From positions 1-64,000 of the forward strand of contig PBYF01000143.1 in NCBI GenBank assembly GCA_002729515.1: a stretch of 64,000 nt of DNA, given 5' to 3'. Source of the DNA: Deltaproteobacteria bacterium. Lineage in GTDB: Bacteria > Myxococcota_A > UBA9160 > SMWR01. Each line of letters opens with the position of its first letter. Positions within the stretch are counted from its first letter, which is position 1. The notes beneath the pieces were generated by a model, which was given only the letters and a program-made list of their open reading frames with translations, had not been told where the DNA came from and ran no database searches. The position numbers were made by a program, and so were the translations under genes. Below, piece after piece: positions 45,415-54,172 of this stretch.

Positions 45415-46680
45415 ATGCCCCCCCCCAATAAACTGAAACTCCATTCGTCCCGCGAAGAACTGCACGCCGCCATCGCGTCGGCCGAGGCGGCGATCGAGGA
45501 TATCCGCGCCGGAAAGATGGTGATCCTCGTGGATGACGAGGACCGCGAGAACGAGGGGGACCTGTGCATCGCAGCCGAAAAGATCACCCCCGAAGCCATC
45601 AACTTCATGGCGAAGTACGGGCGCGGGCTGATCTGCCTCTCCCTCACCGAGGAACGGCTCGAACAGCTGCACCTGTCGATGATGGTGCCCGACTACGAAA
45701 ACACTTCGGGCTTCGGCACCGCCTTCACTGTTTCGATCGAGGCAAGGCACGGAGTCACCACGGGAATCTCCGCGGCCGACCGCGCGACCACCGTCCTGAC
45801 CGCCATCGCGGAGGACGCCAAGCCCACCGACCTGGTGCGTCCCGGTCACATCTTTCCCCTCCGAGCTCGAGCGGGCGGCGTGCTGCGGCGCACCGGTCAG
45901 ACCGAGGGCTCCGTAGACCTGGCCATGCTCGCGGGCTGCGCCCCAGCCGGCGTGATCTGCGAGATCATGAACGACGACGGGACGATGGCACGGCTCTCGG
46001 ACCTGGTGGCATTCGGGCAGGAACACGGCATCAAGATCGTCACGGTGGCCGAGCTCATCCAGTACAGACTCCGCAAGGAGACCCTGGTTCAGCGCATCGC
46101 AACCGCCAAGATGCCGACGAGCGCCGGTGAGTTCCGGGCAGTGGTCTACGAGAACCAGATCGACCACATCGACCATCTGGCGCTGGTCAAGGGCGAGTGG
46201 ACGCCGGAAGATCCCGTGCTCGTGCGCGTCCATAGCGAGTGCCTGACCGGGGATGCATTTGGCTCGCGCCGCTGCGATTGCGGCGAGCAGCTCGACGCCG
46301 CGCTCGAGATGATCGAGGGCGAGGGGCGCGGTGTCGTGCTCTACATGCGCCAGGAAGGGCGTGGCATCGGTCTAAAGAACAAGATCATGGCGTACGCACT
46401 CCAAGACGAGGAGGGCCTCGACACCGTTCAGGCCAACGAGCGGCTCGGCTTTCCCCCGGACCTGCGCGACTACGGTGTGGGCGCCCAGATCCTGCGCGAT
46501 CTCGGCGTCATGAATCTGCGTCTCATCACCAACAACCCCGGGAAGCGCGCCGGGATCGAGGGCTACGAACTCACCATCGTGGAACGCGTGCCTCTCGAGA
46601 TACAGCCCAACGAGAACAACCTCGAATATCTCCGGGCCAAGAAGGAAAAGCTCGGACACGTGCTGCACCTGATGAGCTGA
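45415..46680 (+). CDS. ribBA: bifunctional DHBP synthase/GTP cyclohydrolase II
   Basis: Supplies both precursors of riboflavin. The N-terminal domain (about 20-220) makes 3,4-dihydroxy-2-butanone 4-phosphate: acidic [11 protein letters not shown] and [10 protein letters not shown] are intact. The C-terminal domain (about 225-420) opens GTP: zinc ligands in [19 protein letters not shown] and the catalytic [12 protein letters not shown] are intact. 421 residues. The other rib genes are not adjacent. Start at ATG 45415, preceded by GGAGGT at rather long spacing. Confidence 0.95.
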   Translation: MPPPNKLKLHSSREELHAAIASAEAAIEDIRAGKMVILVDDEDRENEGDLCIAAEKITPEAINFMAKYGRGLICLSLTEERLEQLHLSMMVPDYENTSGFGTAFTVSIEARHGVTTGISAADRATTVLTAIAEDAKPTDLVRPGHIFPLRARAGGVLRRTGQTEGSVDLAMLAGCAPAGVICEIMNDDGTMARLSDLVAFGQEHGIKIVTVAELIQYRLRKETLVQRIATAKMPTSAGEFRAVVYENQIDHIDHLALVKGEWTPEDPVLVRVHSECLTGDAFGSRRCDCGEQLDAALEMIEGEGRGVVLYMRQEGRGIGLKNKIMAYALQDEEGLDTVQANERLGFPPDLRDYGVGAQILRDLGVMNLRLITNNPGKRAGIEGYELTIVERVPLEIQPNENNLEYLRAKKEKLGHVLHLMS

Positions 46681-46736
46681 TCCGGTCGACGGATCGCAGC
46701 GTTGACCGGCGTTGCCTCGCGCGAGGGGAGCCTTAT

Positions 46737-47714
46737 ATGTTCGATTCCGTAGAGAAGGTGGAGCAAAGCCTCGCCGAGCAGGGCTACATCTGCGACGCGA
46801 AGATTGCCACGGTGGTCTTCCTGGCGAGCAAGCTCGAGAAGCCGGTGCTGGTCGAGGGTCCGGCAGGGGTGGGCAAGACCGAGCTGGCCAAGGTCGTCGC
46901 CGCCGCCACGGATCGAAACATGATCCGTCTGCAGTGCTACGAGGGCCTGGACGAGGCCAAGGCGCTCTACGAGTGGGAGTATTCGAAGCAGCTCCTCTAC
47001 ACCCAGATCCTAAAGGAGCACTTCACCCAGCTCATGGGGGGAGCCAAGACCGTCCGTGCGGCTGCCGAGGCCGTGGCCCAGGAGGACAGCGTGTTCTTCT
47101 CGGACAACTTCATCGTCCCCCGGCCCCTGCTCAACGCGATCCGGACGGAGGAGCCTACGCTGCTCCTGGTGGACGAGGTCGACAAGTCCAACCCCGAGTT
47201 CGAGGCCTTCCTGCTGGAGGTTCTCTCGGACTTCCAGGTCACGGTGCCCGAACTCGGCACCCTCGAGGCCGTGCAGCGGCCGCTCGTCTTTCTGACCTCG
47301 AATAACGCCCGGGAGATGAGCGACGCCCTCAAACGCCGCTGCTTACACCTCTACATCGACTACCCGTCCGCAGCACTCGAGACCCGAATCCTCGAGACGA
47401 AAGTGCCCGAGGCCGGCAAACAGCTGGTCGAGGATGTCGTCCAGATGATGCACAAGCTCCGGCAGCTCGACCTGAAGAAGACGCCCTCGATCAGCGAGAC
47501 GCTCGACTGGGCGCGGGCCCTGCTGGCCCTCAACGCCAACGAGCTGGACGAAGAACTGGTAAATGCCACCTTCAACGTGATCCTGAAGTACGAGGGCGAC
47601 GTGCGGAAGGCCCAATCCGAACTCAGCAAGCTCCTCGAAAAGAAGGCCGGCGAGGCCGCAGCTGCCGAACCCGTCCCGGCACCGGCGGCCGCGAAGCGGG
47701 GCGCGCTGCACTAG
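46737..47714 (+). CDS. MoxR-type AAA ATPase (CoxD-like)
   Basis: About 325 residues. Walker A GPAGVGKTELAK near residue 42, Walker B LLLVDEVDKS, sensor FLTSNNAREMSDALKRRCLH. MoxR ATPases act with von Willebrand A proteins as chaperones that mature or insert metal centres into enzyme complexes. ATG with GAGGGGAG at proper spacing. A Pro/Ala-rich tail ends 8 bases before the VWA gene, its expected partner. The client enzyme is not in the window; no carbon-monoxide dehydrogenase genes adjoin. Confidence 0.92.
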   Translation: MFDSVEKVEQSLAEQGYICDAKIATVVFLASKLEKPVLVEGPAGVGKTELAKVVAAATDRNMIRLQCYEGLDEAKALYEWEYSKQLLYTQILKEHFTQLMGGAKTVRAAAEAVAQEDSVFFSDNFIVPRPLLNAIRTEEPTLLLVDEVDKSNPEFEAFLLEVLSDFQVTVPELGTLEAVQRPLVFLTSNNAREMSDALKRRCLHLYIDYPSAALETRILETKVPEAGKQLVEDVVQMMHKLRQLDLKKTPSISETLDWARALLALNANELDEELVNATFNVILKYEGDVRKAQSELSKLLEKKAGEAAAAEPVPAPAAAKRGALH

Positions 47715-47722
47715 GAGCCGGC

Positions 47723-49144
47723 GTGCAGCAGAAGATCCTCGAGTTCACGAACATCCTGCGCAAGAGCGGGATCCGGGTGTCTACCGCCGAGGCGATCGAC
47801 GCCTTCCAGGCTCTTGACGAGCTGCCGATCGACCAGCGCGCGGTCTTCAAGGACGCGCTGCGAGCGACCATGGTGAAGCGGGGCGAGGAGATCGGCGCCT
47901 TCGACGAGCTCTTCGACCTCTACTGGTCGGGCTTCTACGACAACCTTCGCGAAACCTTTGGGGAAGCTACCGGTGGCCTCGAATCGGGGGACCTCGACCT
48001 CGACGAGCTGATGCGCCGCATCGCGGAGGCACTGGGGAAGCTTCCGGGCGACCCCGGGGATCTGAGCGAACTCGCGAAGGCGCTGCTCACGGCGGACCTC
48101 AGCGCGATGGAGCAGCTCATCCGCGAGGCGGCCGAGGCCGCCGGGGTCGACCGGATCGAGAACTTCCTCCAGGTGGGCTTTTTCAGTCGCCGCACGCTCG
48201 ACCAGATGGACCTCGACGGGGCAGGGGACCAGCTGCGCGACCTCGCCGCCCAGCTGGAAGAAGCCGGACTTTCGCCGCAAGAGATCCAAGCCCTTCGGGA
48301 CCTGATCGAACGCCTGATGGAGGCTGCGCGCCGCGCCGTGCGCGCCTTCACCGAGCGGGAGCTGCAACAGCAGAACCACGACTACATGGAGAAGTTCCGG
48401 CGCGAGACGCTGCTGGAGAAGAGCTTCTACCACCTCACCGAGGACGAGATCCGAAAGATGCGGGAGGTGGTGGAGCGGCTGGCCCAGAAGATCAAGAACA
48501 TCCTCTCGATCCGGCGGCGGCGCCTCAACAAGGGCAAGCTCGACCTCCACCAGACACTGCGGCGCAACATGTCCCACGGGGGCATGCCCTTCGACCTGGT
48601 CTTCAAGCAACGCAAGAAGGACCGGCCGAAGCTGGTGATCCTCTGCGACGTTTCGTCCTCCGTGGCGAACGTCTCGCGCTTCATGCTCCAGTTCGTCTAC
48701 AGCCTCCAGGAAGCCTTCACGAAGATCCGCGCCTTTGTCTTCGTGGCGGAGTTGGGCGAGGTGACGCAGCTCTTCGCCGAAGACGACATCAACGACGCGA
48801 TCGAGAAGGCACTGGACGGCGGCGACGTGATCAACGTCTACACCCGCTCCAACTTCGGACACGCCTTTCACTACTTCTGGCAGAACTTCCTCTCGGCGAT
48901 CGACAACAAGACGACCGTCCTCATCCTGGGCGACGCCCGCAACAACTACAACGACCCCCGGGCCTGGTGCCTGCGGGACCTGCACAACAAGGCCAAGAAC
49001 GTCGTCTGGCTCAACCCCGAAAGCCCCAGCGCCTGGGGCTTCGGCGACTCGGTCATGGACAAGTACCGGCCCTACACCGACCTCGCCGAGGAGTGCCGCA
49101 ACCTCAGGCAACTCTCGAACGTGATCGACCGACTGGTGCTCTGA
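47723..49144 (+). CDS. VWA-domain protein, CoxE-like
   Basis: 473 residues, GTG start with AGGAG upstream. The N-terminal two-thirds are helical and charged; the C-terminal part is a von Willebrand A domain with the metal-ion site DVSSSV (near residue 311), then a conserved YTRSNFGHAF and LGDARNNYNDP, as in CoxE-family partners of MoxR ATPases. With the preceding ATPase it forms a likely two-component maturation or remodelling machine in the cytoplasm. Confidence 0.9.
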   Translation: MQQKILEFTNILRKSGIRVSTAEAIDAFQALDELPIDQRAVFKDALRATMVKRGEEIGAFDELFDLYWSGFYDNLRETFGEATGGLESGDLDLDELMRRIAEALGKLPGDPGDLSELAKALLTADLSAMEQLIREAAEAAGVDRIENFLQVGFFSRRTLDQMDLDGAGDQLRDLAAQLEEAGLSPQEIQALRDLIERLMEAARRAVRAFTERELQQQNHDYMEKFRRETLLEKSFYHLTEDEIRKMREVVERLAQKIKNILSIRRRRLNKGKLDLHQTLRRNMSHGGMPFDLVFKQRKKDRPKLVILCDVSSSVANVSRFMLQFVYSLQEAFTKIRAFVFVAELGEVTQLFAEDDINDAIEKALDGGDVINVYTRSNFGHAFHYFWQNFLSAIDNKTTVLILGDARNNYNDPRAWCLRDLHNKAKNVVWLNPESPSAWGFGDSVMDKYRPYTDLAEECRNLRQLSNVIDRLVL

Positions 49145-49633
49145 GCCCCGCCCGGAGCGAAAGCAGTCCGGCGAGCGCAGCGTGTCCGTCCGCTCGCAAT
49201 CTCAAGCCCGGCGAATGCGAAACGCCGGGGAGCGGCTGGCGCCCGAAGCGAATTGTCCTGGCCCGCACCCAGAGAAAACGCCCCGCCGAGTTCCCGGCGG
49301 GGCGTTAGAAGAGCGGAGGGCGGTGGACACATGATGGGGGGTGAGAGGTTGGACATTTCGGTGAGAAATGCCACATCCACCGCCGCTCCGAGTTGTAGTA
49401 TGCGCCGGGAAGGCCTGAGAGTCAAACAGGATTTTGGATCGACCCGGGTGGTCCCCACCTCGAATGCTACTTGCAGCAACTCCATAAAACTCTTTGAATC
49501 CAATACCTTTCAAAGAGCATTGCAACTGTTTTCGACCGCTCCAATCGCGCCTTTTGCTTGGCGTATACGAGGTGCTCCAGTAGCTTCCAGCGTCGCCGTG
49601 TGCCCCCCCCCACGGCCGGAGGAGTTCCAATCC
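49145..49633. other. gene-free stretch rich in inverted repeats
   Basis: 489 bases between the CoxE-like gene and miaB. No credible gene is seen; the reading frame open into miaB is not accepted, since miaB has its own ribosome site. It holds at least four stems: 49277-49288 with 49295-49306 (12 bp); GAGCG and GCGGTGGA (49311-49327) with TCCACCGC and CGCTC (49376-49388), enclosing CATTTC/GAAATG (49354-49359, 49365-49370); GGTGG/CCACC (49447-49459); and CTCTTTGAA (49490-49498) with TTCAAAGAG (49509-49517). The 49400-49560 part is visibly AT-richer than the genes. It could hold a small RNA or a structured miaB leader. Confidence 0.6.
49277..49306. terminator. 12-bp hairpin after coxE-like gene
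   Basis: AACGCCCCGCCG (49277-49288) pairs perfectly with CGGCGGGGCGTT (49295-49306) around a 6-base loop. On the plus strand no T-run follows. On the minus strand the stem is followed by TTTT, so a factor-independent terminator would work better in that direction. It most likely ends the moxR-coxE transcript, possibly with Rho. Confidence 0.6.
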
Positions 49634-51079
49634 ATGCCCCGGGTCCTGGTCCGCACCACCGGGTGCCAGATGAACGTCCACGATTCCGAAAAGATCGAGA
49701 ACCTGCTTCTCCACCGGGGCTGGTCGCGGGCGAGTGCTCTCGAGCAGGCCGACCTGCTCGTGATCAACACCTGCTCGATCCGAGAAAAGGCAGAGCACCA
49801 CCTCTACAGCGAGCTCGGCCTGCTGCGCGAGTGGAAAGCCGCCGGTGCGGGCCGTGTGCTCGCGGTGGGAGGTTGCGTCGCCCAGCAGGAGGGCGACGCG
49901 TTGCTGCGCCGTTTCCCGCATCTCGACTTCGTCTTCGGCACCCATAGCCTGCGCTGGGTTCCCGCCATGGCCGACGCTGCCCGCGGGGGATCCCGGGCTG
50001 CACGGGTCGAGCAAACGCGTTCGCTCGATCGGTTCGACTGGCCCGAGCGTCATCCCGATTTCCCCGACGCCACCCCGGGGCGTGCCTCACTCACGGTGAT
50101 GGAGGGCTGCGACATGTTCTGCAGCTTCTGCATCGTGCCGCGCACGCGGGGCCGCGAAATCAGCCGTCCCGCCGACGGGATTCTCGCCGAGGCGCGCGCG
50201 CTCGTCGCCGGCGGGGCATGCGAGTTGACCCTGCTGGGCCAGACGGTCAACGCCTACGGTCGCCACGACCGGCGCCGCCGGGAGAGTGGACGTACAGGCG
50301 GCGGCGACCCGGGTGCGGCCATGACGATTGGCTTCGCGGACCTGCTGCACGACCTGGCTCGGATTCCGGGATTGCGGCGCATTCGCTACACGAGCCCGCA
50401 CCCGAGTTTCTTCGACACCGCGCTCGTGCGGGCCCACGCCGAAATCGAGGCGCTCTGCCCTCACGTACACCTTCCGGTCCAGAGCGGTTCCGACGCGGTG
50501 CTAGCGCACATGCGCCGCCGCTACACGAGACGGGACTTCCTCGCCAGCGTCGAGGCGCTGCGCGCTGCGCGGCCGGAACTCGTGCTGACGACCGACCTGA
50601 TTGTGGGCTTCCCCGGAGAGACCGATCGCGACTTCTGCGAGACATTGTCCCTGGTGCGGGAAGTGGGTTTCGTGGACAGTTTCTCGTTCAAGTACTCGCC
50701 GCGGCCCGGTACCCCCGCCGCCGAGCTTTCCGATTCTCCGGCACCCGAACTGGCCCAGGAGCGGCTAGAGGAGCTCCAGGCCCTGCAGCGCGAGCAGACG
50801 CTGACCTACCACCGCAGCCGGATCGGGCAGCGCACCGAGGTGCTCGTGAGCGGCCCCAGCCGGCGCGGAGGCCTCCAGCTTTCGGGCCGCGACCCGGCCC
50901 ACCGAGTGGTCAACTTCGAAGCGCCGAACGGGGTAGTCGTGGCGCCGGGCTCACTCCAGGCCGTGGACGTGGTCGAAGCCAGCCCCCACTCGCTGATCGG
51001 CAGCCTCGCCGGCCCCCATCGGTTGCCAACCACCCAGATCGTCGGCGGTCGGGTGCGAACCGGGAGGTCGCTGCCGTAG
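49634..51079 (+). CDS. miaB: tRNA-2-methylthio-N6-dimethylallyladenosine synthase MiaB
   Basis: Radical SAM methylthiotransferase acting on i6A37 of tRNA. The N-terminal UPF0004 domain has the three cluster cysteines in TTGCQMNVHDSE, NTCSIREKAE and GGCVAQQ. The radical SAM motif is CDMFCSFC, near residue 160, with the family phrase VPRTRGREISR. A C-terminal TRAM domain (about 395-460) binds tRNA. 481 residues. The ATG has GGAGGAG (49619-49625) upstream. The related RimO and MtaB are less likely given TTGCQMN and the RGRE phrase. Preceded by the structured stretch described separately. Confidence 0.93.
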   Translation: MPRVLVRTTGCQMNVHDSEKIENLLLHRGWSRASALEQADLLVINTCSIREKAEHHLYSELGLLREWKAAGAGRVLAVGGCVAQQEGDALLRRFPHLDFVFGTHSLRWVPAMADAARGGSRAARVEQTRSLDRFDWPERHPDFPDATPGRASLTVMEGCDMFCSFCIVPRTRGREISRPADGILAEARALVAGGACELTLLGQTVNAYGRHDRRRRESGRTGGGDPGAAMTIGFADLLHDLARIPGLRRIRYTSPHPSFFDTALVRAHAEIEALCPHVHLPVQSGSDAVLAHMRRRYTRRDFLASVEALRAARPELVLTTDLIVGFPGETDRDFCETLSLVREVGFVDSFSFKYSPRPGTPAAELSDSPAPELAQERLEELQALQREQTLTYHRSRIGQRTEVLVSGPSRRGGLQLSGRDPAHRVVNFEAPNGVVVAPGSLQAVDVVEASPHSLIGSLAGPHRLPTTQIVGGRVRTGRSLP

Positions 51080-51135
51080 GCGAGCGCCGTTGGCCGGGCT
51101 AGCTTCGCCGTTCGTCGGGGGATGGGGGGCAGACA

Positions 51136-53094
51136 GTGAAAGCGCTAATCCTCGCGGTCGACGACCAGCGCTACTTCCGCGAGCTGATTGCCGGGACGCT
51201 CTCCGAAGAGGGCTTCGATGTGCGGACGGCATCGAGCGGCGAGGAGGCCCTCCGGATCCTGGACCGGGCCGACTTCGACCTCGTGCTGGCAGACCTGGTG
51301 ATGCCCGGCATGAACGGGACCGAACTCGTCCAGCGCATCAAGCAGCGGAACCCGGAGCAGGACGTACTCGTCGTCACCGGCATCGTCGACGTCGCGACCG
51401 CCGTAGACACGATGAAACTCGGCGCTACGGACTACCTGCTCAAACCCTTCGACCGGCACACTCTGACCAACAGGGTGGCTGCGATTCTGCAAAACCGGCG
51501 GCTCGAGACTGAACACGCCCAGCTGCTGGCGGAAAACATCGAGTACATCGGCGAGCGTTCGCTCTACGCGCACGGCCTGGCGCTCGTCTCCACGCTGGAA
51601 ATCGAGCCACTGGCGCGGCGCATCGCCGACAGCCTGTGCCGCGAGACCCGGGCCCAGGGCGCGGTCGTCTGGCTAGCGAGGGAGGACGCGGGGGTTCTCG
51701 AGCTGTCGGCGGCCCGCGGGGCGTCGGCCGTCGACGACGCCCCCGAGCGGCTCGAAACCGCCGCGCTGCCCACGCCGCTCCGCGAGGGCAAGTGCAGCGT
51801 GCTCCTCGCCGGGGGAGAGCCGGACGCGCCCAATTTGCTGTGGGGGGTGCTTCGCTGTGACGGTGCCCTCCTGGGGGTTGTCCGACTCAGCCATAAGCTC
51901 GAGGACGACGCCTTCGACGCCCTGGATCAGAGCGGCGTGGAGCGCTTCCTCCGCTTTGCGGAGGTGGCGGTCGCGAACGCCCGGCACGTCCGAGCGCTCC
52001 AACGGCAGGGACTGCGCGAACCCGTCACCGGCGCCCACAGCTTCGATTACTTCCGCGATGTGGCCGGAAACGAGATCGAGAAAGCGAGCCACTTCGGTCG
52101 CCGCGTGGCGCTGCTGTTGCTCGAACTGGGGCCCCGCTCCGCACTGGCTCGCATCGGCGGGGACGCGGTGCTTCACCCGTGGCTTGCGGGAATTACCGAC
52201 CAGCTGCGACGTCTGCTCCGGAGTATCGATGTGCTCGCGGTCGATTCGAATGGGCGCTTCGCCATGCTGCTCCCGGAGGCCGACGCGGTAAGCGCAGCGC
52301 TGCTCAAGCGCAGGGCGCTGGCGGGGCTGGAGGAGAGCGGACTGTTCAGGGGCCTCGCGGACGACGTACGGCCGTCCCCCGCCGCGGGCATTGCCGTCTA
52401 TCCGAGCGACGGGACCGAACTCGACGCGCTGCTCGCCGTGCTGGAGACGCGGATTGCCGAGAGTCGCGCGAGCCCGGTGAAAACACTGGGACTCGGGCGC
52501 ATCTCCCTGGCGTCGAGCCTCCGGGCGTTGCTGCAGCGGGGCGCGTCTCAGCGCGATCCGGCCGCGCCGCAGCTGGCCCGCTTGATCCTCGCCGAGCTGG
52601 GACGCCGCCCGCGAGACCGGGGCATCCTCTACATCGTTCCTGGAAACACGCTGGCGTCGGCCGTGCGCGACGGGCTCGAGAGCCTGCGCGGGGCGGTGCT
52701 ACACACGGAACTCGCCATCATCAGCGACGGGCTCGAGAGCCTGCGCGGGGCGGTGCTACACACGGAACTCGCCATCATCAGCGACGGGCTCGAGACCCTG
52801 CACGGGTCGGTGCCGGACACGGAACTCGCCATCATCAACGACGGCGAGCGCCTCGAAAGCGATGCCCCGGCGGTGAACTGGGTGTCGCCGCCAAGCAGCG
52901 GCGAGCTGCCACCCTGCCTGCTTCAATACGGCGACGCTCCGGCCTACGCATTGGTCTGCGAGGAGAGCGGGAACGGGAAGCCGGCGCTGCTCTACCACAG
53001 CAACGACCGCGACCTGGTCGAGCACCTGGCCTTCCGGCTTCGGGAAGAGCTGGCGCTGCCGGATGTGTCCGGCTTCGAACTGGGCGGCGCGTGA
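51136..53094 (+). CDS. response regulator with GAF and degenerate GGDEF domains
   Basis: 652 residues. An N-terminal receiver domain (1-120) is complete: acidic pair D9-D10, phosphoacceptor Asp53 in LADLVMPGMNG, and the conserved Lys in YLLKP. A GAF-like domain follows (about 140-285). Next is a GGDEF-like domain (about 295-445) whose active-site loop is degenerate (SNGRF where GGDEF is expected), so no diguanylate cyclase activity is predicted. After that comes a 19-residue repeat present three times (512-568), then a C-terminal segment of unknown fold. GTG start. GTGA overlap with the next gene suggests a functional pair. No histidine kinase is adjacent. Confidence 0.85.
   Translation: MKALILAVDDQRYFRELIAGTLSEEGFDVRTASSGEEALRILDRADFDLVLADLVMPGMNGTELVQRIKQRNPEQDVLVVTGIVDVATAVDTMKLGATDYLLKPFDRHTLTNRVAAILQNRRLETEHAQLLAENIEYIGERSLYAHGLALVSTLEIEPLARRIADSLCRETRAQGAVVWLAREDAGVLELSAARGASAVDDAPERLETAALPTPLREGKCSVLLAGGEPDAPNLLWGVLRCDGALLGVVRLSHKLEDDAFDALDQSGVERFLRFAEVAVANARHVRALQRQGLREPVTGAHSFDYFRDVAGNEIEKASHFGRRVALLLLELGPRSALARIGGDAVLHPWLAGITDQLRRLLRSIDVLAVDSNGRFAMLLPEADAVSAALLKRRALAGLEESGLFRGLADDVRPSPAAGIAVYPSDGTELDALLAVLETRIAESRASPVKTLGLGRISLASSLRALLQRGASQRDPAAPQLARLILAELGRRPRDRGILYIVPGNTLASAVRDGLESLRGAVLHTELAIISDGLESLRGAVLHTELAIISDGLETLHGSVPDTELAIINDGERLESDAPAVNWVSPPSSGELPPCLLQYGDAPAYALVCEESGNGKPALLYHSNDRDLVEHLAFRLREELALPDVSGFELGGA
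52669..52839 (+). repeat. three 57-bp tandem repeats within the response regulator
   Basis: Units at 52669-52725, 52726-52782 and 52783-52839. The first two are identical at the DNA level; the third differs at several bases. Each encodes 19 residues (DGLESLRGAVLHTELAIIS and a variant). The frame is kept, so the protein simply lengthens. Identity of two units points to a recent duplication. Confidence 0.95.
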
Positions 53095-54056
53095 GCGCGC
53101 GGGTACTGGTTGCCGATGGCAACACCCAGCGCGCCGCTGCAATCGTACGGGCGTGCTCGAAGCGGGGGTTCGAGACCCGGGTCGTCCATCAGGGCGCCGC
53201 TGCACTCGAGGCAGCGCTCTCGGAAGTACCGGACGCGATCGTCTGCCAGCTCGGCCTGCCCCTCATCGAGGGCTCGCGCCTCGAGGGAATTCTCCGGGCC
53301 AATCCGCACACGCAAGCGGTGACGCTCGTCTACCTGGCGGACCAGACCGCTGACGCGGAGCGGCTCGCTGTGGGCGGCCGGATCCTCGCGCCTCCGATCG
53401 AGCCCGATCAGGTGGCAGCCCGTCTGGAAGCCGCACTGGGGACACTGGAAGCCGCACTGGGGGCACCGCCCGAGCCGGTCCGAGACCGGCAGCCCTTCGC
53501 TGCGGAGCACGCCGCACGGCTGCGCGAATGGCTCGAATTGGACCAACCGGGCGCACGGCCCCGCCGCGACGCGAAAGTCGTCGTCCTGTCGACGCGTTCC
53601 GGGGTCCTGCGCGACTTCACCGCACTCCTCGCACGGCTCCCGGGCGCTGCTTTCGACACCGGCCTGGAAGTGGGGCCCGCGGACCTCGTGTCCCTGGGGC
53701 GCGTGAGTGTCGATGCGCAGATCGGAATCGAATTCCTGCATGTCCCGGTTGGCCCGGCCTTCAAACCCGCCTGGCCGGTCGCGGGCCACGGCGCTCTCGC
53801 CACGCTCGTGCTGCTGGCCGCCCCCCTGGGCCCGGCCGTGGCGGATGTGCGGGCGGCCCGCGAGGGGCTGACGGCGGATCCGTGTGCACGCAGCTACCAC
53901 CTCGTGCTGCTCGGCAAGGGCGAGAGCGTGGCGGCCGAAGACGTCCGGGAGAACCTGGCCATCGCCGACGAAGGATCGCTCTTCCCGATTCCGCTGGACA
54001 GCGCCGACGAGGCCGATCGGCTGCTGCGGGATCTTCTCGAGCGAATGCTGCCCTGA
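53091..54056 (+). CDS. pseudo-receiver/degenerate Ras-like domain protein
   Basis: 321 residues. Residues 1-120 look like a receiver domain, but the phosphoacceptor Asp is Gln53 ([12 protein letters not shown]) and the Lys is Pro. Residues 160-320 resemble the Ras-like GTPases of the Streptomyces Cvn and Myxococcus MglA kind: the [25 protein letters not shown] stretch lines up with the family's DFGRV...LFGTPGQ region, and [12 protein letters not shown] with GALGAVVLVDA. The P-loop is gone, though ([11 protein letters not shown] in place of GxxxxGKT). Both halves therefore look like non-catalytic scaffolds. A 21-bp direct repeat (53424-53465) lies in the linker. GTG start overlaps the preceding gene. 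Confidence 0.7.
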   Translation: MSARVLVADGNTQRAAAIVRACSKRGFETRVVHQGAAALEAALSEVPDAIVCQLGLPLIEGSRLEGILRANPHTQAVTLVYLADQTADAERLAVGGRILAPPIEPDQVAARLEAALGTLEAALGAPPEPVRDRQPFAAEHAARLREWLELDQPGARPRRDAKVVVLSTRSGVLRDFTALLARLPGAAFDTGLEVGPADLVSLGRVSVDAQIGIEFLHVPVGPAFKPAWPVAGHGALATLVLLAAPLGPAVADVRAAREGLTADPCARSYHLVLLGKGESVAAEDVRENLAIADEGSLFPIPLDSADEADRLLRDLLERMLP

Positions 54057-54115
54057 ATTCGAGCGACCGCGAGTGCCGGAACTCTCCGACTGGCCCACGC
54101 AGGAATACGCTGTCG

Positions 54116-54144
54116 TTGACCAGGTCGTCACCGATGACTAAACT
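54116..54144 (+). promoter_or_regulatory. sigma70-type promoter of guaB
   Basis: TTGACC (54116-54121), a 17-base spacer, then TAAACT (54139-54144). This would start transcription near 54151, leaving a leader of about 20 bases before the guaB ATG at 54173. It excludes the in-frame ATG at 54134 as start, since that would lie upstream of the transcript. Confidence 0.6.
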
Positions 54145-54172
54145 TCGGAGCCATTCAACGCCGGGTGGCCCC

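Noticed and set aside
46702-46738. TTGACC ... TTATAT upstream of the MoxR gene as a promoter
   Set aside because: The spacer is 25 bases, too long, and TTATAT overlaps the start codon.
49253-49633. Upstream in-frame extension of miaB by 127 codons
   Set aside because: The MiaB-typical start and GGAGGAG ribosome site are at 49634; the upstream stretch is AT-richer, full of stems, and shows no protein family.
54134-54172. Earlier in-frame ATG for guaB
   Set aside because: It lies upstream of the likely transcription start given the promoter at 54116-54144, and the later ATG matches the family N-terminus.
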